From: Acidimicrobiia bacterium
Lineage (GTDB): Bacteria; Actinomycetota; Acidimicrobiia; Acidimicrobiales; AC-14
Length of the DNA: 14,084 nucleotides
Direction: 5' to 3'
Assembly (NCBI GenBank): GCA_019244985.1
Contig: JAFASB010000095.1
Location: forward strand, 1-14,084
The position numbers and the translations under genes are program-made. Below are positions 8,205-14,084 of the stretch, in pieces. Numbering within the stretch: position 1 is the first letter of the stretch; every line of letters begins with the position of its first letter. Under the pieces are notes generated by a model. The model was not told the DNA's origin and did not search any database. It saw nothing but the letters and a program-made list of their open reading frames with translations.

Positions 8205-8574
8205 TGGCGGCCCAGTCCTGCGGCGTGGTGTCGAGGGCGTCGGACAGGTCGGCGATGCTCTCGGCCAGTGTGCGCAGGCGGCTCTCCTTGACGGCCGACG
8301 CCGCCACCCGCTCCTCGATCTCGGCGCGCAGCTCGATGGTGACCCGGGCCAACTCGGCGGCAACCTTCGCCGAATGCATCCGGACCTCGAGCAGGTCCTC
8401 CTGCGTCGGCAGCTCCAGCGTGGCGTCGTCGAGCCGGCGCTCGAGCCGCAGGATGCGTCCGTCGAGCTGCTCGGCGTGGCTGGCAATGGCGACGAGCGCG
8501 CGCTCGACCCTGGGAGCCAGCACGACCTCGGTCGACGTTGCTGTCGCGGCGGGCCGGCGCTTCCTCCAACGCAT
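8197..8574 (-). CDS. Small coiled-coil protein of unknown function
   Basis: A 125-residue protein with no family I recognise. It starts with a very basic stretch (MRWRKRRP) and then runs as amphipathic helix from ~20 to ~115, rich in Glu, Arg, Leu and Ala with heptad-like spacing (ALVAIASHAEQLDGRILRLERRL). There is no signal peptide, membrane segment or cysteine. The start at 8574 is chosen over an upstream in-frame ATG at 8673, which would place the N-terminus inside the tRNA gene. A TACCCT box also lies 6 nt upstream of 8574, suggesting a leaderless transcript. Its 3' end meets the UPF0182 gene. Coding is supported by G/C-rich third positions; function is unknown. Confidence 0.75.
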   Translation of the reverse strand: MRWRKRRPAATATSTEVVLAPRVERALVAIASHAEQLDGRILRLERRLDDATLELPTQEDLLEVRMHSAKVAAELARVTIELRAEIEERVAASAVKESRLRTLAESIADLSDALDTTPQDWAASA

Positions 8575-8580
8575 GCGCGC

Positions 8581-8586
8581 AGGGTA
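8581..8586 (-). promoter_or_regulatory. Candidate leaderless -10 box for the coiled-coil gene
   Basis: Read on the minus strand the hexamer is TACCCT, ending 6 nt (GCGCGC) before the ATG at 8574. This is the same geometry as the plus-strand leaderless candidates here. It lies about 50 bp from the tRNA gene, so the two divergent promoters must share this short gap. Confidence 0.45.
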
Positions 8587-8619
8587 ACGATCCCTTTTCG
8601 CCAGCTGGTGGACCCGCGG

Positions 8620-8625
8620 TAGTGT
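8620..8625 (+). promoter_or_regulatory. Weak candidate -10 box for the initiator tRNA gene
   Basis: TAGTGT (TANNNT type) ends 11 nt before the mature tRNA 5' end, leaving room for a short 5' leader for RNase P. The T-rich stretch at 8595-8598 is the only -35-like sequence and is poor. This is a plausible but unproven promoter. Confidence 0.3.
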
Positions 8626-8636
8626 GAGTGTCACGC

Positions 8637-8713
<77 letters not shown>

Positions 8714-8730
8714 AGTAGATGCAGGTCAGG

Positions 8731-8748
8731 GCCGGTCCAAGGACCGGC
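8731..8748 (+). terminator. Hairpin after tRNA-fMet, likely terminator
   Basis: Arms GCCGGTCC (8731-8738) and GGACCGGC (8741-8748) are perfectly complementary around an AA; in RNA this gives about 7 pairs with a CAAG loop. It begins 18 nt after the tRNA CCA end. The following bases (TCGCTGCTTTCT) are only moderately T-rich. Position and strength suggest it ends the tRNA transcript. The remaining bases up to 8893 show no supported gene. Confidence 0.65.
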
Positions 8749-8893
8749 TCGCTGCTTTCTCGGGCTTTGAGCGGGCCCTCGCGCCAACACTCTCCGCTCA
8801 GCGCCACCAAACGGTTCTCCCTTGGCTTGGATCATGGAGGACTGCCCAGACGGCCGCGAGATGGCCCCGCGTTCGTGGCCCCGAGACTCGATG

Positions 8894-9247
8894 TCATGCG
8901 CAGCCGCTGGCGAGGACCAAGGGCCATCGCCACCAGTCGGCCGTAGTCCCGTCGACGACGCGGACGTCGCTGAAACCGAGACAGTCGAGATGAACGCCGA
9001 GATGCCGGGCGTCGGCAGAGCCAGGATCTTGGCTGTATACGACGACGGTGGCGGCCTTGTTCGGCACGAGGACTGGTGCCAACCGCCGGGCCAGACTCGG
9101 AGGCAGGTTCAACGCTCCCGCGATATGGCGCGAGCGATACACGCTCGTCGGCGACGCATCGAGCACCACAGTCGATCGGAACGCATGCAGTCGCTGAAAA
9201 TCCTCGTCGGTGACGGTCACGACCGATGTTGCGTCTTCGTCGAACAT
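8894..9247 (-). CDS. Rhodanese-like domain protein lacking the catalytic cysteine
   Basis: A 117-residue single-domain protein with rhodanese fold signatures: VVLDASPTSVYRSRHIAGALNLPP (~27-50) corresponds to the conserved D-R-xx-E/S-Y-xx-GHIxGAxNxP block. VVVYSQDPGSADARHLGVHLDCLGF (~68-92) corresponds to the active-site loop and following helix, and VRVVDGTTADW to the closing VxxLxGGxxxW. Active rhodaneses have Cys in the YC-x(4-5) loop; here it is Ser72, so sulfur transfer is unlikely. Cys89 is in the next helix and is not the catalytic position. The start ATG at 9247 has GGAG 7 nt upstream. It overlaps the preceding 67-residue gene by 31 nt, so it is probably co-translated. A binding or regulatory role is inferred. 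Confidence 0.8.
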   Translation of the reverse strand: MFDEDATSVVTVTDEDFQRLHAFRSTVVLDASPTSVYRSRHIAGALNLPPSLARRLAPVLVPNKAATVVVYSQDPGSADARHLGVHLDCLGFSDVRVVDGTTADWWRWPLVLASGCA

Positions 9248-9420
9248 GTCGGGCTCCAGTGCGGATCGAGGGCGTCGGTTCCGGACGACCACTTGGCCTG
9301 CTCCCAGTCGCAGTAGGCGGGGGCGCGGGCGGTGGGGCAGTGGCGGGCGAGCGTCGACTCGGTGACTTCGAGAAGCTGCGGCGTGGTGCTCTTGTCGAGC
9401 GGTGTGGTGGTGAGGGTCAT
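9217..9420 (-). CDS. Small Cys/Trp-containing protein of unknown function
   Basis: A 67-residue product I do not recognise. The ATG at 9420 overlaps the stop of the 89-residue gene as ATGA, and AGGA sits 6 nt upstream. Third positions are almost all G or C to the end, which supports real coding, although the last ~10 codons overlap the rhodanese-like gene in another frame. The N-terminus is Thr-rich. The middle holds HCPTARAPAYCDWEQAKW, and the C-terminus has DPHWSPTC, giving three cysteines with nearby His and Trp residues. That could be a small metal site or disulfide protein, but no signal peptide is visible. Function is unknown. Confidence 0.6.
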   Translation of the reverse strand: MTLTTTPLDKSTTPQLLEVTESTLARHCPTARAPAYCDWEQAKWSSGTDALDPHWSPTCSTKTQHRS

Positions 9421-9686
9421 CGCGTGTCCTGGGGTGTGTCGGTGCCGGTGATGCGGGCGAGCAGTTCGGCGTCGTCGGGTACCTCCGTCGCGTGGACGAG
9501 GGCGAGCCCTTCGGCGCGTTGACGGTCGCCGGCGACGACGAGCCTGGCGATTTCGACGACTTGGCGATGTCGTCGGGCGGCGGTCTGCGCGTGGTGCTGT
9601 GCTGCGGCCAGGTGGTGGCGTGCACCGGTGGCGTCACCGGCGCGACTGGCCATGACCGCGAGGAGGGCGTCTGCGATCGGGTTCAT
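9417..9686 (-). CDS. Small helical protein of unknown function, first gene of the minus-strand operon
   Basis: An 89-residue soluble, probably all-helical protein. It is rich in Ala and His (ARHHLAAAQHHAQTAARRHRQ, ~22-42), followed by EIARLVVAGDRQRAEGLALVHATEVPDDAELLARITG. The helix-turn-helix spacing and Ala/Leu pattern are like a TPR or other helical-repeat fragment, but no family is assigned. Third positions are strongly G/C-rich, supporting coding. No Shine-Dalgarno precedes the ATG; the nearest -10-like hexamer is CATCCT, 6 nt upstream, which is weak. The gene is divergent from the BTAD regulator with 71 nt between start codons and is followed by two overlapping genes, so the three probably form one operon. 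Confidence 0.65.
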   Translation of the reverse strand: MNPIADALLAVMASRAGDATGARHHLAAAQHHAQTAARRHRQVVEIARLVVAGDRQRAEGLALVHATEVPDDAELLARITGTDTPQDTR

Positions 9687-9744
9687 GTTGGGAGGATGCG
9701 CCGACGCGCTTACTCATCGCTGACCCGGGGACGTCGAGGGCCGG

Positions 9745-9750
9745 TACGGT
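9745..9750 (+). promoter_or_regulatory. Candidate leaderless promoter of the BTAD regulator
   Basis: TACGGT ends 7 nt before the GTG at 9758. CTGACC at 9720-9725 matches 4 of 6 bases of TTGACA, with a 19-nt spacer, slightly long. No ribosome binding site precedes the GTG. The 71-nt gap between divergent starts must also hold the promoter of the small-gene operon, so autoregulation and co-control by the BTAD protein are possible. Confidence 0.45.
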
Positions 9751-9757
9751 CAACGGC

Positions 9758-12742
9758 GTGCGGGTCGGGCTCCTCGGCGTACTCGAGGTCCGTGATGCGG
9801 ACGATCGGGACATTGCGATCCCGTCGGGAAAGCAGCAGGCGCTGCTCGCTTTGCTCGCGCTCAACGCCGGCCGTGTCGTGCCTGCCGAGCAGGTCGTCGA
9901 TGCGTTGTGGGGCGAGAACCCGCCCCCCCGGGTGCGCAACGGGTTGCAGGCCTTGGCGTCCAAGCTACGTGCGGCACTCGGCGCCGCCGATCTGGTGGTG
10001 ATGCGCGGTGGGGGGTACGTCCTCGAAGTGCCGCCGGACGCGACCGACATCCATCGCTACGAGACGCTGGTGGCAACGGCACGTGCGGTCGCAACCGACG
10101 ATCCGGAGCGGGCCATCGCCCTGTATGGCGAGTCCGATGCGTTGTGGCGAGGGGATCCGCTCGTCGACTTCGCCTACGAGGAATTCGCCCAGCCGGCGAT
10201 CGCACGCTTGAGCGAGCTGCGGCTCGCCGTGATCGAGGAGCGCGTCGAACTCGAAGTCGCGCTCGGCCACGTCGACGACAGCGTCATCGAGCTCGAAGCG
10301 CTCGTTGCTGCGCACCCGCTCCGAGAGCGACTGCGCGGACAGCTCATGGTCGCCCTGTACCGGGCGGGTCGCCAGGCCGACGCGCTGCGCGTCTTCCAAG
10401 AGGGTCGCGACGTCCTCGTCGAGGAGCTCGGCCTTGAGCCCGGGCCGCAACTGCGGCGACTCGAGGCGGCGATCCTCGCGCAAGACCCGGACCTCGATGG
10501 CCCGGTGCCGGGCCCCGTGCGTGGCTCCGTCCTGGCCCCTCGACACGGGACGCTTCCGGCATCACTGTCACGTTTGATCGGTCGTGATGACGAGCTGCGG
10601 GAGCTGGCGCGTCTCGCCGCCGAGAGCAGGTTCGTCACGCTGGTCGGTCCGGGAGGGGTCGGCAAGACGCGGCTGGCGCTCGAGGTGGGGCGCGCCGTGT
10701 CGAACGCGCTGGCGGACGGCGGCTTCCTCGTCGAGCTGGCCACCGTCGGTGATCCGGCTGCCGTCGGCCCTGCGATCGCGTCTGCGCTCGATCTCCCCGA
10801 CGCCGCTCGTCTCGCCGAACTGATCGACGATCGTGAGCTGGTGATCGTGCTGGACAATTGTGAACACGTCATCGACGCGGCAGCCGCGCTGGCCGAGGAC
10901 CTGTTGCGTCGCTGCCCGCGCTTGCGCCTGATCGCGACGAGTCGAGAGGCGTTGCGCGTGTCCGGGGAGACGGTGTGGCCGGTGTCGCCGCTGTCACGGG
11001 CAGATGCCGAGGAGCTGTTCATCGCCCGCGCCGAGGCAGCTGGGGCGTCGCTCGACCTGTCGGGGGAGGCGGCCTCTTTGATTGCGGACATCTGCGTGCG
11101 TCTCGACGGGCTGCCGCTGGCGATCGAGCTCGCCGCAGCTCGCAGCCGCGCCCTGCCTCTACAGCAGATCGCGGCCAGGTTGAACGACCGCTTCCGCCTG
11201 CTTACCGGCGGGTCCCGCACCGCCCTGCCCCGTCAGCAGACGCTGCACGCAGTCGTCGATTGGAGCTACGACCTGCTCTTCGACGCCGAGCAACGCATCT
11301 TCGAACGGCTCTCCGTGTTCCCCGGTGGCTGCGATCTCGCCACCGCAGAGGCGGTGTGCGCCGACGACGAGCTGTCGCGCGACGACATCGCCGATCTGTT
11401 GCAGACGCTCGTCGACAAGTCGCTCGTCGTTGCGCGGCGGTCTCGCGACGGCATCCGCTACAGCCAGCTGCAGACGCTGGCGCAGTACGGCCAGGAGAAG
11501 TTGACGGCTCGGGGCGACGCGCAGCGCGTCCGCGACGCGATGGCAGCCCATTTCGCCGTGCGGTGCGCGCAGGGCAAAGAGGCGTACAGCGGTCCGAGTC
11601 AGGGTCCGTGGCTGCTGATGATGAACGAGGAACAGGACAACGTCCGCGCCTCGTTGGAGTGGGCGATCGCCAACGACGATGCAGAGACGGCGATGGTGAT
11701 CGCGGGTGGCGCGAGCTGGATGCACTGGCTCGCGGGCACGCAGTCAGAAGGGATGCGCTGGCTCGACGAGGCGTTCGCGTGCAAGGGGTCGCCCACCGAG
11801 CAGACGCGGGCGCTCGCTTTGACGGCCGGGGGGATGTTCCGCTTCATCCGCGGTGACATCCCGTCAGCTGATGTCGACTTTCAAGAGGCTCGGGAGGTCT
11901 TCCTCCGCCATGACGACCGCGACGGTCTCGTGTTCACGCTGTCGTTCTACGCAGAGGCGGCACGCATGTCCGGCCGCTCCGGGGAGGCGCGCACGCGCCG
12001 CCTCGAGACGCTCGAGCTGTATCGGGAGGCACCCGACGACCCGTTCATCGTCGGCGCGCGCGCGTTCTCCCACGCGATCCTCGCGCTGATCGACAACGAC
12101 CTCGCCGTCGCCGAGCGTCACTACCGCATCGCCGCCGACGCATTCCGCGCCGGAGGGCGACCCTTCATGCTGTCAGTCACGCTCGGTTTCCTCGCCGACT
12201 TCGACGAACGCAACGCCCGCTACCACGACGCAGTGGAGGCACTCGAAGAAGCCGTTGAGCTCGCCGAGACGTTCGGCATGCGGGGTTACCTCGGCTCGCT
12301 CTACTCGCGTCTCGCGTGGTCGCTGCTCGAGGAAGGCGACATCACTCGGGCTGAGCTCATGATCGAGCGGGCGCTCGAAGCGGGATGGCGACTCCGCAGT
12401 GCGCACATCTTGTTCCCGGCCCACGCGGGGTCCGCGCTGCTCCATCGACTACACGGACGCAACGAGGACGCGGTCGCCGCGGCATCCGAAGCGTTGCGGA
12501 TCCACGAAGTGGAAGGACCGAGCGGGTTCCGCAACCGCATCGACCCCGACTTCGAGATCGCCTCCGTACTCGCCGTCTGCTCCACCATCCTTGCGGTCAT
12601 AGCGCTCGAATCGGGCGAACTCGACCGAGGCGCCGACCTGTTGCAGCGCGCCGACACGCTCCGCCAAGACGTCGGCGCCCCGGAACCGAAGTTCCAGATG
12701 GCCGACCTCGAAGCGGCGCGGCGCGTGCTCTTGTCGGCCTGA
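9758..12742 (+). CDS. AfsR/BTAD-family transcriptional regulator with NTPase and TPR domains
   Basis: A 994-residue cytoplasmic regulator. Residues ~1-92 form an OmpR-type winged helix (RVGLLGVLEVRD..., RVVPAEQVVDALWG, GGGYVLEV). Residues ~96-243 are a bacterial transcriptional activator domain (ALYRAGRQADALRVF, EELGLEPGPQLRRLEAAIL). A short linker leads to an NB-ARC-like NTPase with Walker A GPGGVGKT (297-304), Walker B-like LVIVLDNCEHV (Asp366), a sensor-like LRLIATSREALRV, and LDGLPLAIELAAARSRAL. From ~590 onward the chain is helical, with TPR-like repeats to the end. There is no C-terminal LuxR helix-turn-helix. This is the architecture of AfsR-like regulators. GTG 9758 gives the complete winged helix. 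MMPL transporter and small-gene operon neighbours are candidate targets, by position only. Confidence 0.93.
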   Translation: MRVGLLGVLEVRDADDRDIAIPSGKQQALLALLALNAGRVVPAEQVVDALWGENPPPRVRNGLQALASKLRAALGAADLVVMRGGGYVLEVPPDATDIHRYETLVATARAVATDDPERAIALYGESDALWRGDPLVDFAYEEFAQPAIARLSELRLAVIEERVELEVALGHVDDSVIELEALVAAHPLRERLRGQLMVALYRAGRQADALRVFQEGRDVLVEELGLEPGPQLRRLEAAILAQDPDLDGPVPGPVRGSVLAPRHGTLPASLSRLIGRDDELRELARLAAESRFVTLVGPGGVGKTRLALEVGRAVSNALADGGFLVELATVGDPAAVGPAIASALDLPDAARLAELIDDRELVIVLDNCEHVIDAAAALAEDLLRRCPRLRLIATSREALRVSGETVWPVSPLSRADAEELFIARAEAAGASLDLSGEAASLIADICVRLDGLPLAIELAAARSRALPLQQIAARLNDRFRLLTGGSRTALPRQQTLHAVVDWSYDLLFDAEQRIFERLSVFPGGCDLATAEAVCADDELSRDDIADLLQTLVDKSLVVARRSRDGIRYSQLQTLAQYGQEKLTARGDAQRVRDAMAAHFAVRCAQGKEAYSGPSQGPWLLMMNEEQDNVRASLEWAIANDDAETAMVIAGGASWMHWLAGTQSEGMRWLDEAFACKGSPTEQTRALALTAGGMFRFIRGDIPSADVDFQEAREVFLRHDDRDGLVFTLSFYAEAARMSGRSGEARTRRLETLELYREAPDDPFIVGARAFSHAILALIDNDLAVAERHYRIAADAFRAGGRPFMLSVTLGFLADFDERNARYHDAVEALEEAVELAETFGMRGYLGSLYSRLAWSLLEEGDITRAELMIERALEAGWRLRSAHILFPAHAGSALLHRLHGRNEDAVAAASEALRIHEVEGPSGFRNRIDPDFEIASVLAVCSTILAVIALESGELDRGADLLQRADTLRQDVGAPEPKFQMADLEAARRVLLSA

Positions 12743-12794
12743 GTGAGCGCCGGCCAAGCCTCCGGTAAGGGGCTCATCGGATCCTGCGAAGCGT

Positions 12795-12807
12795 CCGCAC
12801 CGTGCGG
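12795..12807. repeat. Short perfect inverted repeat upstream of the MMPL gene
   Basis: CCGCAC and GTGCGG flank a single C, a 13-nt palindrome centred 28 nt before the MMPL start codon and 59 nt after the BTAD stop. As RNA it could form a 5-pair hairpin with a CCG loop; as DNA it could be an operator. It is not followed by a T tract, so termination is less likely. In GC-rich DNA a palindrome this short can arise by chance. Confidence 0.3.
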
Positions 12808-12816
12808 GCCCGATCC

Positions 12817-12822
12817 AGGAGG
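12817..12822 (+). promoter_or_regulatory. Strong ribosome binding site for the MMPL gene
   Basis: AGGAGG lies 6 nt before GTG 12829 and decides the start. It is the only perfect Shine-Dalgarno sequence in the window, where several other plus-strand genes appear leaderless. This implies a transcript with a 5' leader, either read-through from the BTAD gene or a promoter in the 86-nt gap. Confidence 0.75.
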
Positions 12823-12828
12823 CCATCC

Positions 12829-14084
12829 GTGAGCGCATTCCTCTACCGCCTCGGCCGCAGCTGCGCCCGCCACCCCTTCCGCGTGCTCGGGATCTGGCTC
12901 GTGGCCGCCGTCGCCGTTGTCACCCTCCAGGGAGCGGCGGGCGGCAAGTACGACAACAGCATCCGCGTCCCGGGCGTCGAAGCCCAACGCGCCGCCGACG
13001 TGTTGACGGCGCGCTTCCCGACCCAGAGCGGCAAGACGGCCCGCATCGTGTTCCACACCAGCGACGGGCGCCTCGACGACGCCAACGCGAAGGCGGCGAT
13101 CGAAGAGGCTCGCCAGCAGCTCGCGGCGGGACACGATGTCACTGCGGTCACCAACCCGTTCGGACGGCAATCCGCGGCGGTCAGTGCCGACGGCACGACG
13201 GCCTACGTCGACGTTGCCTACTCGATCGACAAGTTCACGACGACGCAGCTCGACGACGCCACCGCGGCGGCGTCGGTGGCGCGCGCGGCGGGCGTCGAGG
13301 CCAATTTCACCGGCGAGCTCGCACAGGCGAAGCAGAACGCACCCGCCAGTGAGCTCGTCGGCGTCGCCGTCGCGATCCTCGTGTTGCTCATCGCGTTTGG
13401 ATCGGTCGTGGCGATGGGCTTGCCGATCCTCACCGCGCTCATGGGTGTCTTCGTCGGCGCAGCCGGTGTCGGCGTCCTGTCCGCCTTCGTCGACGTCCCC
13501 GACTTCTCGCTGATCCTGTGCACGATGGTCGGGCTCGGCGTCGGTATCGACTACGCGCTGTTGGTCGTCACCCGGCACCGCCAGCACCTCCACGAGGGCA
13601 TGAGCGTCGAGGATGCCGCTGGTACCGCCAACGCGACCGCAGGTATGGCCGTGCTGTTCGCCGGTTCGACCGTCGTTATCGCGATCCTCGGCCTCGTCCT
13701 CGCCGGTATCCCCGCCATCAGCTCGATGGGCGCCGCCATCGCAGTCGTGGTCGTCGCTTCGATGATTGCCGCCCTCACGTTGCTGCCGGGGCTGCTCGGC
13801 CTCGCCGGGACGAAGATCGACAAGCTGTCGGTCCACCGCAAGAACCACGCGATGAAGCCCGCCCACGCCACCGTCTCCGGTCGCTGGGCGCATCATGTCG
13901 GCCAGCACCCCGTGCGCTACGCGCTCGCCAGCTTCGTCAGCCTCTGTGTCATCGCGGTTCCTGCGTTGAGCATGCGCATCGGCACCCCCGACGATGGCAA
14001 CGCCACCGCCGGCAAGACGCAGCGCACCGCCTATGACCAGCTCGCCGACGGGTTTGGACGCGGCTTTAACGGACCCATCCAAGT
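12829..14084 (+). CDS. MMPL family (RND superfamily) transporter, 3' end cut by window
   Basis: The first 418 residues of an integral membrane transporter; the frame stays open to the window end. Residues ~1-12 are cytoplasmic, helix 1 is at ~19-36 (VLGIWLVAAVAVVTL), and an extracytoplasmic domain with GKYDNSIRVPG and ADVLTARFP follows (~40-180). Then comes a helix cluster, ~183-320. It contains the MMPL signature GLGVGIDYALLVVTRHR with Asp241-Tyr242, the pair linked in the family to proton translocation. Another helix at ~361-380 opens the second half. MMPL proteins export lipids or hydrophobic compounds, or act as efflux pumps; the substrate here is unknown. The start is fixed by AGGAGG. 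The gene follows the BTAD regulator by 86 nt on the same strand, a possible regulator-transporter pair. Confidence 0.93.
   Translation, partial: MSAFLYRLGRSCARHPFRVLGIWLVAAVAVVTLQGAAGGKYDNSIRVPGVEAQRAADVLTARFPTQSGKTARIVFHTSDGRLDDANAKAAIEEARQQLAAGHDVTAVTNPFGRQSAAVSADGTTAYVDVAYSIDKFTTTQLDDATAAASVARAAGVEANFTGELAQAKQNAPASELVGVAVAILVLLIAFGSVVAMGLPILTALMGVFVGAAGVGVLSAFVDVPDFSLILCTMVGLGVGIDYALLVVTRHRQHLHEGMSVEDAAGTANATAGMAVLFAGSTVVIAILGLVLAGIPAISSMGAAIAVVVVASMIAALTLLPGLLGLAGTKIDKLSVHRKNHAMKPAHATVSGRWAHHVGQHPVRYALASFVSLCVIAVPALSMRIGTPDDGNATAGKTQRTAYDQLADGFGRGFNGPIQ

Noticed and set aside
8862..8883. Direct repeat TGGCCCCG, two copies 14 nt apart
   Set aside because: It is too short and isolated in GC-rich sequence to call a feature.
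8749..8893. Possible small gene between the tRNA hairpin and the rhodanese-like gene
   Set aside because: The open frames here lack ribosome sites, convincing codon bias or motifs on both strands.
9248..9637. Longer N-terminus for the rhodanese-like gene
   Set aside because: The upstream residues are low-complexity Pro/His/Arg and overlap the 67- and 89-residue genes in a poorer frame; the ATG at 9247 has its own GGAG.
9492..10001. Plus-strand open frame across the divergent intergenic region
   Set aside because: It is antisense to the 89-residue gene and out of frame with the BTAD winged helix; the product has no motif.
12301..14082. Long minus-strand open frame opposite the BTAD 3' end and the MMPL gene
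   Set aside because: It is antisense to two well-recognised genes, its protein is Arg/Gly/Asp low-complexity with no motif, and long antisense frames are expected in GC-rich DNA.

Overview
The window reads as ordinary chromosome from a high-GC actinobacterium. Reasons: strongly G/C-biased third codon positions, GTG starts, a DivIVA-family protein, a UPF0182 membrane protein, a BTAD/AfsR-type regulator, an MMPL transporter, and several genes that look leaderless (a TANNNT box 6-7 nt before the start codon). The gene mix would suit the Acidimicrobiia, but that placement is inference.

Layout. (1) 1-3209, plus strand: the 3' part of a membrane sensor histidine kinase, a translationally coupled (ATGA overlap) FecR-domain lipoprotein, and a stand-alone receiver-domain response regulator. 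This looks like one signalling unit. (2) 3252-5210: a DivIVA-like coiled-coil protein whose far C-terminus carries a CxxC...H...CxC module resembling the end of phage Mu F/SPP1 gp7-type proteins. (3) 5248-8193: a 981-residue UPF0182 membrane protein. It converges, with only 3 nt between stop codons, on a small coiled-coil gene on the minus strand (8197-8574). Both TAA stops lie inside one perfect palindrome. (4) 8637-8713: an initiator tRNA-fMet with encoded CCA, followed by a GC-rich hairpin. (5) 8894-9686, minus strand: three small overlapping genes (89-, 67- and 117-residue products). The last is a rhodanese-fold protein with Ser where the catalytic Cys should be. They are divergent from (6) 9758-12742, a 994-residue BTAD/NB-ARC-like/TPR regulator. 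(7) From 12829 to the window end: the N-terminal part of an MMPL transporter with a strong ribosome binding site.

Working together: the kinase, FecR lipoprotein and receiver protein probably sense and relay an envelope signal. The DivIVA-like and UPF0182 proteins are envelope-associated housekeeping candidates. The BTAD regulator is the natural candidate to control the divergent small-gene operon, the MMPL transporter downstream, or both; nothing in the sequence proves this. I found no CRISPR array, insertion sequence, integrase or obvious new defence system. The most unusual items are the DivIVA/Mu F-like fusion, the inactive-rhodanese mini-operon, the stop-codon palindrome, and the repeated leaderless promoter signature.
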